The position numbers were made by a program, and so were the translations under genes. From contig JAIXMQ010000016.1 in assembly GCA_025716855.1 (NCBI GenBank), positions 124,001-188,000 on the forward strand: a stretch of DNA of 64,000 bases, read 5' to 3'. This DNA comes from Pilaira anomala (Eukaryota > Mucoromycota > Mucoromycetes > Mucorales > Mucoraceae). Positions 1 through 13,126 of this stretch are shown here, in pieces (position 1 is the first letter of the stretch; every line of letters starts with the position of its first letter). Below the pieces are notes generated by a model. That model was given only the letters and a program-made list of their open reading frames with translations. It searched no databases and was not told the origin of the DNA.

Positions 1-221
1 GTTTCATGCTGCTGCAATAGTTTTTGTTCAATCTTCTTAATATTTCACCTATTTGTTTCCATCGCCATCTTCTTTTAATTGCCAGGCATATACTCTATTG
101 TGTGATTGTATTGGGTATGTTGCGATGTCTGTATCGCAGAACATTCATAATGTCCTGACATCCCTCAATCAGCTCTAGTTGCATGCTGCTGCATTAGTTT
201 TGGTTCAATCTTCTTAATCTT

Positions 222-500
222 TGACAGTCTTGGGATAAAACCTGGGACATCAACTATCGGCAGTGGAAGATAGTTACGTCAATGAGAAAGGCTTGACCCT
301 TTTTTCTATTTGATCTACTAACTCTTTGGCAGTCTTGGGATAAAACCTAGGGCGTCAACTATCGACAGTGGAAGATAGTTACACCAATCGTAAGGGATCA
401 ATTTTCTTATCTAGTCTTATTCTTTGGCAGTCTTGAGGTTAAACCTGGGACATAAACTATCGACAGTGGAAGATGGTTATGTCAATGAAAAAGCTCGATC
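222..500 (+). repeat. Hairpin boxes, three tandem copies
   Basis: A unit of about 100 bp recurs near 222, 323 and 422, and again singly near 1680 and 1917. All are mirrored in the right arm. Each unit has a conserved CAGTCTTGGGATAAAACCTG block followed by a stem AACTATC...GATAGTT with a loop of about 10 nt. The spacing between copies varies, but the stem is kept. No known protein-binding site is recognised. Confidence 0.75.
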
Positions 501-1194
501 TTCTCATGAGCCTTTTTTTTTTCTTTTGACAAGTTTCTAATCCACATCTTCCTCATCCCTTCTTTTTCTTTTTTTCTTTTTATATATGTTACTCTCTTAT
601 TCTTTTCTCACCATGGTCGGCCGAATAGGTGTTCTTGAAGACTGATTCCTTATTAAGGAAGCTAGCTGGAGCAAACGTTTGCTGGTGCTTGTTCTGATCA
701 AGTTATAGTCGTTACTGGTATTGGCGCTGGTGTTGATAAGAAATTCAATCATGAAGGGTAAGACTTGGTTCTGTAAATCTCTTTCGATGGCAAGCAATTT
801 TTTTCTGAAAGGCTTCTCGATGATATGATCTCAATCCTCACTTATCTTTGGCCAGGTATGCATTCTATTGTGTGGTTGTGTTGCGTATGTCGCGATTTCC
901 GTATCGCAGAACATTCATGATGTTCTGACATGCCTCAATCAGCACTTCTTGAAGTGTAATACTCTAGTTGCATGCTGTTGCAATAGTGCAGATCTCGACT
1001 TTTCTTTTTGCTGCAGTAATTAACTTTACCACCGGATGATTCCCGACTCCAAAAGTTTACTTTTGGTGGGTTAAGTGTATTACTGTATGAGTTTTATAAT
1101 ATTTTATACCAGTTTCGTTCTGGGTTTCTTTTGTCGAGTATCATGTTCTATTGTGGTAAGGAAAGCTGTTGTATTTGATCCTTGACTTCTTTAT

Positions 1195-1400
1195 GAGAAC
1201 AGACGTGTGTTGGTGATATTGGTGCTAATGCTTGTGCTGGAAATATTGGTGCTAATGCTGGTGTCGATGATATTTGTGCTAGTGCTTTTTTTTTGGTAAT
1301 ACTGATGCTGGTGCTGATGCTGGTGTTGTTGATATTGATGCTAACTCTGGTGCTGGTGTTGGTTCTGGTGTTAATGCTTGTATTGCTAAGGAATTCATTC
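1195..1400 (+). repeat. Degenerate GGTGCT-type minisatellite
   Basis: Short irregular repeats of the form GGTGCTRATG / TTGGTGCTGGTG run through this stretch, with a mirror copy in the right arm at about 8920-9110. The period is mixed (6, 9 and 12 nt) and frames are interrupted, so this is probably not coding. Confidence 0.6.
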
Positions 1401-2451
1401 GTTAAACTTGGTTCTGTGAATCCTTTTTGATGGCAAACAATTCACTCATGACTGGTATTGGTTTATTGAAAGTCAAAGGTAAAAAAAAGGGGGGGGGGTA
1501 TTTGTGTTGTTGTGTATATATGATGATGGCAAAGTATATATATGGATATATTTCTTATCACCTTTTTGACCTATCATTTTTTTTAGGATGTAATCTCAAT
1601 TATCTTTTTTTGCGGGTATCATTTTCTGTTATTGTTCATTTTCCCATCTTTGGTTCAATCTTCCCATTCAGCTTTATTCTATGGCGGTCTTGGGATAAAA
1701 CCTGAGGTATCAACTATTGACAGTGGACACTTGTTATGGCAACTGGTGGTGGGCTATACAGTTTCCGTTTTACGGTGGCAGACCATTTGGGATTATATAA
1801 AGTAATCAATTTTGGGTGTACCCATTGGTAAGTGTTGTGTGTTTTCAAGAAAAAGGGAAAGGGAAGATAATAGTTACGCCAATTATACAGACTCAATTTT
1901 CTGATCCGGCCTTATTCTTTGGCAGTCTTGGGATAAAACCTGAGACATAAACTATCGACAGTGGAAGATGGTTGTGTCAATAAAAAAGCCCGATCTTCTT
2001 GTGAATTCCTTTTAAAAGGGCTTCTCATACACATTTACTTGGTACAACTTCCTTTTCTCTTTTTCTTTATATATATATTACTCTCTCTCTCATTCTTTTC
2101 TCATCATGGTTGATTGAACAGGTGTTATAGGTGTAGGTGTAGGTGTAGATGTAGATGTAAATGTAGTTGTAGTCATTGTCGATATTATTACTGATTTTGG
2201 TACAAAATTCATTCGTGAAGAGTAAGACTTGGTTCTGTGTATCTCCTTTGGTGACAAGTAGTCATTCGCGGTAAGATCTGGTTCTATGTGTCGCTTTTGG
2301 TGGATTCAAACTTGTTATGTGATCTCATTCTTTGGGGTATCAAATATAGACAGTATAAGACAGATACTTCAATGATAAGAACTCAATCATCTTATGTGAT
2401 CTCCTTGTTGCTAACCATACCCCCTTTCTTTATTTTCATTTTTTTTATTTT

Positions 2452-2538
<87 letters not shown>

Positions 2539-2639
2539 ATTTATATTTATATTAATCTCCTTTTCTTTCTTTACTATGCTTGATTCAAGAGATGAACTTG
2601 AACAATGAGTTTTAGTAAGGAAGTTGGGTGAACCAAAGG

Positions 2640-2750
2640 TGCGTTGATGAAGAAGTTAATGCTGGTACTGGTGATAATGATGGTACTGGTGATAATGCTG
2701 GCACTGATGATAATGCTGGCACTGATGATAATGCTGGTGTTACTGTTGTT
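2640..2750 (+). repeat. 18-bp minisatellite (CTGGCACTGATGATAATG)
   Basis: Four to five imperfect head-to-tail copies of an 18-bp unit lie here, with a mirror at about 7545-7640. They give a short Ile/Ser/Thr-rich frame on the opposite strand, which is a by-product of the repeat. Confidence 0.65.
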
Positions 2751-3381
2751 GTTTTTAATATATTTTAAAAAAAAGGAGGGCAAACCCTTGTTTTTTTTTC
2801 TCAATTTCTTTCTCTACTAAAGGTAGGTGTTTCCTCTCTTGGAACTATAGTATGATGGGAAATAGTTATGACATTTGAGGTTGCATTTGAAAGACAAGAA
2901 ACCTAAACAAAAATCAATTGGTGTTGGCGTTAGAGTAAGTGTGGTAAATTTGTTTTTTACTTATTGAAAAAGAATGTCAATAAACTTCTTTTTTGTTTTT
3001 GTTTTTGTTTCTAAGCTGATTTGAGTTGCTAATACGAGTTGACTGTCTCCTTCCCGCGCGTCGTCCGGGCAGTTTTATTTATGTGTTATGACACCTTTAC
3101 CAAACAGATATCAAAGGGATGATAGTGGGTATTATTATAAACTTTAGTAATATGATGACTCGCTCTTTTGTTGGGCATTGTCAGTTCATGTTATGTAGTA
3201 ATGCCATTGACCTGTAAAGAGTAATAGCCAACTTGTAATGATTCTGTTTTCTGACAAGCGTATTCTGCGTTTATAGTAGGTTTTGAGTCGTTCATGAATG
3301 GTTCATGAAGTTTAATCTGCGTGCAACAATAACACAATATATGTATAGCACACGCTCACCTTCCACCGACCCAGTACATAA

Positions 3382-6300
3382 ACTGGCAACAACCTATAAC
3401 AACTCCTAATGTCGAAACTTTTCAAGAGAAATTAAACCAGTATTTATTTTTTAAAACACACCAATTTCTGTCCATGAAAAAAGGTTTAATAAAAAAAAGT
3501 TATATAGAGTGTTTGTTCCCTTTAATAACACTTATTGAGAACCTAACCTGAACGTGTTCGATAAAATTAAAGATCAAAATACGAGAAATGAAGGGATAGC
3601 AGCTACTCATAATCAAATTTTTATAAATGAAGTGAAATCCCTCCTGCCTCAGGACTTGACCAAACAAGAACCCTTAACTAAAGCAAGAGTTTCCGAATCA
3701 CCAGGCCTAATTATTCCACTGTAGCTATCGTAAAATACTAGAAGAATACGAGGAATATCGAGTAAGGTGTACTGAAACTGCTGCACAAGAAATTGTGGAG
3801 GCCTCTGAAAAAATATCGAATATTTCTTTAATTCTCTTACAAGATACAAAGTCTGTTCTCACTGCTGCATAAGCATCTATCAAAGTATCAGAAGCTGTAA
3901 CTTTAGCTGCTGAATCAGTTATTACTGTAGAGCAAATACAGCTCCTCATTTTCCCTCAAATTCAAAAAGAACTTATGTTTTTCTTCTAACAGGATCAGCT
4001 GCACAAGCTTATAACACCAATTTCACAACTGTTACTACTTATCAACCCCGTCCTATTATACTTTCTAATGCTATTCAAGAGATTTTAGACTTGGTTAATG
4101 GTTATCATGCTTCCAGATCAACTGTACAAAACTAATACAAATAAAGCCAATAGAAAGAGCAGCAGAACCTACTATCCACTTTTAAATAGCTTTTGAATTG
4201 ATCAAGATAGCCTGCTTTTGACTTTTTTTTGAATTTCAGCACAGTGGATTGAAATAAAATCTTGATCATGATGTTGAAGACATCCAGATACGCAATAATA
4301 GTTCCAGCCAAGCCATTTTAGTATCATCAGAAAGAGCTTTTTTTTCTTCAGCAGGACTTACTACTTTCTTTAAAATAGCTTTTGAATTGATTAAGGTAGC
4401 ATGCTTTGACTTTTTCACATATCTTTTTTTTTTGGATTTCCGCAAAGTCATCTTTTAGTAGTGTAATTTTTTTCATCACCCTTTTACCTTTCTCATTAAC
4501 AACGTGATGTTCGTAAAAAAAAAAAAAGAAAAAAAAAAGAGAGCTTTAGCTTAGGATTGAAGTAGAACAGGGCGACACAAAAAGGCATAAATGGGATGGT
4601 GCCTTAAGTAAAACTGAAGAATAGACTGCTGCTAGTATTATGTTGACTGAGTTTGCTGATAGTTTTACCCACGTTAATTTCAAGAAGTTGAATAGTGATA
4701 CTAACAGAGTAGCGGTAATTGAGGGGGTTTTATATATATTTAAATGATATAAAAGAGAACAGACTACATTAAATGATTAATTACTAAATACAACACAAGA
4801 ACCTACTTTGCGTTTATTTGAACCAGATCAATACTCAAAGAGATAGAATATATATCTAAATAAAATTCGATACGGTTTATTTCATAGCAGGATTAAGTCC
4901 TTTTACACTAAAATAATAATGTGATAATTTGATAAATTGATGTTTGACATGTTTGTGTAAAATTATAAGCAGATAAACAATAAAGTTGAATAAGATACGT
5001 AAATCATATATAAATAGATGACAATTTTCTTTGCACTACGATACAATTTTTATCCTCCTTCACTTCTCTTATATTCGTATTTTGCGTATTTTTTATTCTT
5101 AATTTTTTTTTTTTTAGGCTTTTTGAAACTTCTGTTCAAGATATGTCCCAAAGAATACTATGGTTCTGTAAAATTTATTGGTTTTGATAGCATATCAGCA
5201 TAATTTGAAAACATTCGTTGCTTTTGGTTTTAAAAAAAAAGTTACCACTATCGATAAGACATGAAAACCAACTTCAACAAAAAAAATAAAAGGAGAAAGT
5301 ACGAAGAAAAAACATTTTTTTATTATAAATAATAACTGTGATATTAAGACCCAATATTTATTGTTCTTGAGGAATATTGAACACTTTTAATGATGCCCAA
5401 AACTTGTAGTCAAGTGTACAGATCAAGCAGATATTTCGCATAATCTGTACCAAAAGTAACATCGGAAGGTAGGCAATCCGTAAATACGGCTTCAACTTTA
5501 ATGCAACAATAATTATAGACTGGAATTATTATGATATTCAAGAAAAAGACTTGCGCCTGTCGTATTTGCGTTATCTCTATCTATTAATATATAAGTAGTA
5601 GATCAGGGTTATAAACTAAGCATTATAATAAAAACCTGACATATCTTCGTAATAATATACATGTTTAACATAATTGTATATTATTATCAGTATCTTGAAC
5701 CAAAGGAAATATTCTGTACTCAAATGCATATACAAATTGACGTAAAATACGATCAATGGTTTTCTAACCAAGATCAAATAATAAAATAATATTGAGAATA
5801 AAACAAAACAAAACAAAATAAATATTCAATTCATATTAATAGAAAATAAGAGATATTTACTGGAAACAGTCTCGATACAAGCTTAGCTACATACCTTGTG
5901 TTGGGATAAGAATGGCTGTTACTAGCAGAAATGCATTACTTATCTATCAATATTAAGTAGTAACTAATATTATATGTAGCCTGTAAACAAAAAATAAAAA
6001 TAGTAAAACTGTTGGAATAAATATTATCCCAACAGCGAACTATCAATTCTATCCAGAAACTGGGAAAACATAATATCAATCTAAGAAAAAGATTAATCAG
6101 ATCGTATGATAAAAAATAGTTCTTTTCATATTGTGATGTAGAATAAATTGATAGAAATAAAAGATAAAAACTAATTAAATAGTTTGAGACTGTTTACAAT
6201 ATTTTTATTAGAGTGAAAAGGGTAGGATGGTTTTGTATCTATTCTGTTATTTGGGAGAGTATGTATATTTCTTTATTTTACAGACCAGTTAACAAGTTAT

Positions 6301-6906
6301 TATTGATGTGATATTATAATAGAAGAAAGATATCAGCACGTTATTAAGATTTATATATTTCTCATTAGTTTAATGTGAGAAATTAATATCTTTATCATTT
6401 TAATGTTTAGTGTGGGAAACCACCTCTTTATCTTTCTATTGTTATTATTATAATTTCATGCACTTCCTATTTTGTTTGATATTTAACCCCAGGGTCTGGA
6501 TGTGACATTACTGTATTATCCACTATGCTAGATCATCATATCCCTGTACTTCTTTCAACTTTTAAGTGCGTAACCACTTTGTCCATAAGTTTTTCATTTT
6601 GAAAATAAGATATTTAAATAGAAACGAATACATATTACTTTATGAAGTCGCCTTAGTAGATATTTTTACTTTTTTTTTCAGACATCATTTTTACCGTACT
6701 ACTTTTTTTCTCTGCCCAATAACATTTCTCCCTGTACTTTTCATTCATTTTTAAATAACTAGAAATTTTTATTTTTAATAGAAAGTACATTATTAAAATA
6801 GAAAAGTATATTATTTTATTATGCGGCCTTAGATAATTTCACTTTCTTTTTAAATACCGAGATAAGAACAACAATCCATCCGATTTCTCTTCAATATCTA
6901 CATATG
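3382..6906. other. Unique spacer (loop) of the palindrome
   Basis: This AT-rich stretch lies between the two arms and is not itself inverted-repetitive. It holds a decayed coding remnant (3553-4135). A second one reads on the + strand at about 4571-4745 with one internal stop. Two imperfect copies of a roughly 70-bp segment lie at about 4160-4215 and 4358-4435. From about 4750 to 6906 I see nothing but AT-rich sequence. Confidence 0.6.
3553..4135 (+). pseudogene. Unrecognised coding remnant in palindrome spacer
   Basis: A plus-strand protein-like reading can be followed across several stops and shifts. An opening NVFDKIKDQNTRNEG segment is followed by an Ala/Glu-rich helical segment (about 3760-3960) and a tail ending in GYHASRSTVQN with a stop near 4135. 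The composition (charged, helical, low Phe) differs from the surrounding AT noise, so this was probably coding. I do not recognise the family. Its place at the centre of the palindrome makes it the only candidate for a protein once carried by the structure. Confidence 0.35.
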
Positions 6907-7750
6907 TTATGTACTGGGTCGGTGGAAGGTGAGCGTGTGCTATACATATATTGTGTTATTGTTGCACGCAGATTAAACTTCATGAACCATTCATGAACGA
7001 CTCAAAACCTACTATAAACGCTGAATACGCTTGTCAGAAAACAGAATCATTACAAGTTGGCTATTACTCTTTACAGGTCAATGGCATTACTACATAACAT
7101 GAACTGACAATGCCCAACAAAAGAGCGAGTCATCATATTACTAAAGTTTATAATAATACCCACTATCATCCCTTTGATATCTGTTTGGTAAAGGTGTCAT
7201 AACACATAAATAAAACTGCCCGGACGACGCGCGGGAAGGAGACAGTCAACTCGTATTAGCAACTCAAATCAGCTTAGAAACAAAAACAAAAACAAAAAAG
7301 AAGTTTATTGACATTCTTTTTCAATAAGTAAAAAACAAATTTACCACACTTACTCTAACGCCAACACCAATTGATTTTTGTTTAGGTTTCTTGTCTTTCA
7401 AATGCAACCTCAAATGTCATAACTATTTCCCATCATACTATAGTTCCAAGAGAGGAAACACCTACCTTTAGTAGAGAAAGAAATTGAGAAAAAAAAACAA
7501 GGGTTTGCCCTCCTTTTTTTTAAAATATATTAAAAACAACAACAGTAACACCAGCATTATCATCAGTGCCAGCATTATCATCAGTGCCAGCATTATCACC
7601 AGTACCATCATTATCACCAGTACCAGCATTAACTTCTTCATCAACGCACCTTTGGTTCACCCAACTTCCTTACTAAAAACTCATTGTTCAAGTTCATCTC
7701 TTGAATCAAGCATAGTAAAGAAAGAAAAGGAGATTAATATAAATATAAAT

Positions 7751-7817
<67 letters not shown>

Positions 7818-10290
7818 AAAATAAAAAATAAAAAAATAAAAAGAAATGAAAATAAAAAAGAAATGAAAATAAAGAAAGGGGGTATGGTTAGCAACAAGGA
7901 GATCACATAAGATGATTGAGTTCTTATCATTGAAGTATCTGTCTTATACTGTCTATATTTGATACCCCAAAGAATGAGATCACATAACAAGTTTGAATCC
8001 ACCAAAAGCGACACATAGAACCAGATCTTACCGCGAATGGACTACTTGTCACCAAAGGAGATACACAGAACCAAGTCTTACTCTTCACGAATGAATTTTG
8101 TACCAAAATCAGTAATAATATCGACAATGACTACAACTACATTTACATCTACATCTACACCTACACCTACACCTATAACACCTGTTCAATCAACCATGAT
8201 GAGAAAAGAATGAGAGAGAGAGTAATATATATATAAAGAAAAAGAGAAAAGGAAGTTGTACCAAGTAAATGTGTATGAGAAGCCCTTTTAAAAGGAATTC
8301 ACAAGAAGATCGGGCTTTTTTATTGACACAACCATCTTCCACTGTCGATAGTTTATGTCTCAGGTTTTATCCCAAGACTGCCAAAGAATAAGGCCGGATC
8401 AGAAAATTGAGTCTGTATAATTGGCGTAACTATTATCTTCCCTTTCCCTTTTTCTTGAAAACACACAACACTTACCAATGGGTACACCCAAAATTGATTA
8501 CTTTATATAATCCCAAATGGTCTGCCACCGTAAAACGGAAACTGTATAGCCCACCACCAGTTGCCATAACAAGTGTCCACTGTCAATAGTTGATACCTCA
8601 GGTTTTATCCCAAGACCGCCATAGAATAAAGCTGAATGGGAAGATTGAACCAAAGATGGGAAAATGAACAATAACAGAAAATGATACCCGCAAAAAAAGA
8701 TAATTGAGATTACATCCTAAAAAAAATGATAGGTCAAAAAGGTGATAAGAAATATATCCATATATATACTTTGCCATCATCATATATACACAACAACACA
8801 AATACCCCCCCCCCTTTTTTTTACCTTTGACTTTCAATAAACCAATACCAGTCATGAGTGAATTGTTTGCCATCAAAAAGGATTCACAGAACCAAGTTTA
8901 ACGAATGAATTCCTTAGCAATACAAGCATTAACACCAGAACCAACACCAGCACCAGAGTTAGCATCAATATCAACAACACCAGCATCAGCACCAGCATCA
9001 GTATTACCAAAAAAAAAGCACTAGCACAAATATCATCGACACCAGCATTAGCACCAATATTTCCAGCACAAGCATTAGCACCAATATCACCAACACACGT
9101 CTGTTCTCATAAAGAAGTCAAGGATCAAATACAACAGCTTTCCTTACCACAATAGAACATGATACTCGACAAAAGAAACCCAGAACGAAACTGGTATAAA
9201 ATATTATAAAACTCATACAGTAATACACTTAACCCACCAAAAGTAAACTTTTGGAGTCGGGAATCATCCGGTGGTAAAGTTAATTACTGCAGCAAAAAGA
9301 AAAGTCGAGATCTGCACTATTGCAACAGCATGCAACTAGAGTATTACACTTCAAGAAGTGCTGATTGAGGCATGTCAGAACATCATGAATGTTCTGCGAT
9401 ACGGAAATCGCGACATACGCAACACAACCACACAATAGAATGCATACCTGGCCAAAGATAAGTGAGGATTGAGATCATATCATCGAGAAGCCTTTCAGAA
9501 AAAAATTGCTTGCCATCGAAAGAGATTTACAGAACCAAGTCTTACCTTTCATGATTGCAATTTCTTATCAACACTAGCGCCAATACCAGCAACGACTACA
9601 ACTTGATCAGAACAAGCACCAGCAAAGTTTGCTCCAGCTAGCTTACTTAATAAGGAATCAGTCTTCAAGAACACCTGTTCAACCATCATGGTGAGAAAAG
9701 AATAAGAGAGTATAAAAAAGAAAAAGAAAAAAAAGAAAAAGAAGGGATGAGGAAGATGTGGATTAGAATCTTGTCAAAAAAAAAAAAGGCTCATGAGAAG
9801 ATCGAACTTTTTCATTGACGTAACCATCTTCCACTGTCGATAGTTTATGTCCCAGGTTTAACCCCAAGACTGCCAAAGAATAAGACCAGATGAGAAATTG
9901 ATCCCTTACGATTGGCGTAACTATCTTCCACTGTCGATAGTTGATGCCCTAGGTTTTATCCCAAGACTGCCTAAGAGTAGTAGATCAAATAGAAAAAAGG
10001 GTCAAGCCTTTCTCATTGACGTAACCATCTTCCACTGTCGATAGTTGATGTCCCAGGTTTAACACCAAGACTGTCAAAGATTAAGAAGATTGAGCCAAAA
10101 CTATTGCAACAGCATGCAACTAGAGCTGATTGAGGGATGTCAGAACATTATGAATGTTCTGCGATACGGACATCGCAACAAACCCAATACAATCACACAA
10201 TAGAATACATGCCTAGCAATTAAAAGAAAATGGGGAGGGAAACAAATAGGTCAAAGATTAAGAAGATTGAACTAAAACTATTGCTGCAGC
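6907..10290. repeat. Right arm of a giant palindrome
   Basis: This is the mirror image of 1-3381. Its outer end runs directly into a tandem array of the hairpin unit that also sits at the extreme left of the window, so the true outer boundary is blurred by tandem repetition. The poly-A tract here (7753-7812, 60 nt) is shorter than the matching T tract of the other arm (2454-2536, 83 nt). That is what slippage after duplication, or sequencing error, would give. Short open frames occur in mirrored pairs (for example 1714-1896 and 8407-8589) simply because the arms are copies. Confidence 0.9.
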
Positions 10291-10640
10291 ATGAAACTAG
10301 AGCATTACACTTCAAGAAGTGCTGATTGAGGGATGTCAGAGCATTATGAATGTTCTGCGATACGGACATCGCAACATACCCAATACAATCACACAATAGA
10401 ATACATGTCTGACAATTAAAAGAAAATGGGGAGGGAAACAAATAGGTCAAAGATTAAGAAGATTGAACTAAAACTATTGCTGCAGCATGAAACTAGAGCA
10501 TTACACTTCAAGAAGTGCTGATTGAGGGATGTCAGAGCATTATAAATGTTCTGCGATACGGACATCGCAACATACCCAATACAATCACACAATAGAATAC
10601 ATGCCTGGCAAATGAAAAAAAAAAATGGCGAGAGAAACAA
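10074..10640. repeat. Tandem array, three copies of a ~196-bp unit
   Basis: Copies start near 10074, 10251 and 10447, each opening with CAAAGATTAAGAAGATTGA. The first copy lacks about 20 nt. Each full unit holds three small palindromes in a row: CACTTC-AA-GAAGTG, an AGAACATT/AATGTTCT-type hairpin (one base changed in two copies) and GCGAT...ATCGC. The same unit opens the window (1-180) in inverse orientation and recurs inside the arms (840-990 and mirror), so the array is the outer edge of the palindrome family. Confidence 0.8.
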
Positions 10641-11753
10641 ATAGGCAAAATTCCTGTTTAGTGCTTGGTGATATAAAAATTGACGACGCGGTTTAAATTT
10701 AGTCGCATATAAAAAAATATGCTGGCATTTTATAAGCAGACATCTTATAAAATCCGCTGTTACCCCTAGTTTTACCTTATTTTATTATCCTTAATAACAT
10801 TGATGCTCTTTAACAGCAGTGTATCTTAACTGTCTGTTATAAAAAATAATAGAAATTCTCTATTGATATAAATATTTTATTATTAAATAGGTGCATACAT
10901 TTATGCATGTTTTAAATCTCCACAAACCTTTGGGCGCCATCACATGACCGCAAACAGGTTTATTTTAGCACCTTTTTTTTTTTTTTTTTTTTTCTTTCTT
11001 TTCTTCTTCAAATAAAGCATACACATTCTTTAAAACTACCTCTTTAATGATATACAAGATATTGTATCAAGAAATGAACAACTTTGAGATGTGCATAATG
11101 AATAATATCAGTGGTAAGACATATAACGTTATTAGGGGAAGAAATAGATAACTGTCTAATATATTCCCACACGTGTTCTTAAGAATGATTCTACACTTAT
11201 TTTACTTCAAGTCCTTGCGTATAAAATGGCTATTTCTTCCTTGGTTGCTAAGCTTTTGTCTTGATATTGCTTGGTTGGTCTAATACAACGGTTGTTGCCA
11301 TGGAGAGAATGTCTGATTCAAGATGACTATATTTCACGTGTAAGAGATCTTCGTCTGGTTGATACTGTTTGGTGTGTGAGATGTTAGTATAGTCTATACG
11401 TATAGTTTAATTGAAAGATTCAGTACTGGTTATCGAAAACAGCTTTTGACCATGAATAACCGATTCCATTATTTGCTGACTTGCTTCTTAACTGACTCGC
11501 AGTACAATATGGGCACCGTAGTCGGGATAGTAGTGCCATTAGTAGAGATGTTCCATCCATCTGAGGTGGCTTCGTTTCGTTGGGAGGAGATAACTGGGAA
11601 ATGGCTTTTTAATTTTACAAAGGTATTTATTATCTTTCTTGCTCATCATGATGTATTCGTCAAACGTCTCTTTTGTTGACTGTGATATGGTTGTTACTAT
11701 TTGATATGTAATCTCTTTCTTTTTAATCTGGCAACATGGTCTTGACTACTACT

Positions 11754-11787
<34 letters not shown>

Positions 11788-11839
11788 TTGAAATAATCCT
11801 TGCTCTTAACAGTAACAAAAGAAAAAACAAAAACAAAAA

Positions 11840-11919
<80 letters not shown>

Positions 11920-12365
11920 AAAAGAAAAAACAAAAGAAAAAAAAAAAGAACAAGAAACAAGAAAACAAGAAAACAAGAAAACAAGAAAACAAGAAAACAA
12001 GAAAACAAGAAAACAAGAAAACAAAAAATCTAACAAAACTACTATAACTGCTCTGGCTATTCCGGAAAGCATCTTTTACACATATCTCTTCATTTAATCG
12101 CCAAAGATAAAGTACTTGCAAGCTTGTATACTTTTTAATTCCCAAACTCGAGGCCTTCTTCACATCAAAATTACTTCTCAATTCATATTTGGCTTTATCC
12201 TCACACAGACATAATTGCTGGTTTATCTTCTCTGAATTACCTTTCAATCCTGGTCAAGTCGTTGCTACAATCATCCGTTTTGAAAATATTTAAACAGATA
12301 GACAAACTCTACACTACATATTCATCCTAAATTAATTAAGAATTCCCATTGCATACATCTTCTAA

Positions 12366-12414
<49 letters not shown>

Positions 12415-13126
12415 AAACTAATTCAAAGTCTCCCACATATTAAAAAACATAAATTCCTTACATTCATCTCGTACAATATCTATATGATTCAATTTCCTTG
12501 TACTGAACCTTTATCATTTGAATTGAATTCAGTTGATATAAACAAAGCATTAGAAACAGGTGTTTATTTTGAATTATGCCATGCAAATACCAATCGATAT
12601 CGTAAATCAGCACTGTATGTACACAAGTATAACGCCTGTTTTCTTCTTACCATTCTTAGGAAACAAAATGGTAAATAGCTGTCTTTTAATGTGAATGAGT
12701 AAATCAATCAATATTTATACTATAATATGGTCAATTACTCCAATAAGGTCATTTGTTTCATCGAAATAAAATTGACAGAAAGAAAGGAATGGTTATAGAT
12801 TGATTCAAAAGAAACAAGAAGTGATGACAGCTTTATTTTGCATGTAGACTTTTGAATAAGAATAAAGATAATGTTTATTTGATAAAATTATGATTGATAT
12901 TTATAGTACATAATAAGTTTGTAACAGATAAAGAGTGCGGTTTACTGTTAATTTACCTTTTGTTTCTTACGAGCTTTCTCAGCCTTAATTGTTAAAATTG
13001 ATATCTCTGTGGGCCTATAACTAGTGTGAGTGAACAGTTCCAATAATTAAAATTCAAATCCTTACGTTATAATAATTTCCCATAATCTAAAAGATAAAAT
13101 ATATACAATCAGTAAACATGATATTA
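10641..13126. other. Intergenic, AT-rich, with gene shards
   Basis: I see no intact gene. Small protein-like stretches occur on the + strand at about 11500-11630 and 12484-12678. Another lies on the - strand at 12080-12247, where it runs into a homopolymer. None has a recognisable domain. A 78-nt A tract, an ACAAGAAA microsatellite and a 45-nt A tract (12367-12411) produce the long poly-Lys and poly-Phe frames here. Confidence 0.5.
11841..12020 (+). repeat. 78-nt A tract followed by (ACAAGAAA)n microsatellite
   Basis: A run of A (11841-11918) is followed by A-rich sequence and about eight copies of an 8-nt unit. It could be the tail of an old retroposed sequence or simple slippage; no adjacent retroelement body is recognised. 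Confidence 0.8.

Larger units (their letters stand above)
1..3381. repeat. Left arm of a giant palindrome
   Basis: This arm reads as the reverse complement of 6907-10290. The homology stops abruptly at the spacer side, where both arms share a CCAGTACATAA end and then diverge. By eye, about 775-3381 is nearly identical to 6907-9535, with only single-base indels and different homopolymer lengths. The outer 1-775 differs from its mate at roughly one base in 15-20. The arm probably continues left of the window. It contains degenerate GGTGCT-type minisatellites, hairpin boxes and an 83-nt T tract. No open frame longer than about 100 codons looks like a gene. It could be a foldback-type transposon, an inverted segmental duplication or a subtelomeric repeat; the sequence does not decide. 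Confidence 0.9.

Noticed and set aside
1714..1896. 60-aa frame also found at 8407-8589
   Set aside because: It occurs twice only because the palindrome arms are copies; it has no gene-like context or domain.
2288..2608. 106-aa frame with a poly-Phe stretch (and mirror at 7706-8014)
   Set aside because: The frame runs through the T homopolymer and differs between arms with tract length.
10074..10640. CRISPR-like array
   Set aside because: Units are about 196 bp with no short repeat-spacer alternation, and the genome is eukaryotic.
11697..12247. Long poly-Phe and poly-Lys reading frames on both strands
   Set aside because: They are products of the A tract and the ACAAGAAA microsatellite; the flanking residues have no recognisable domain.
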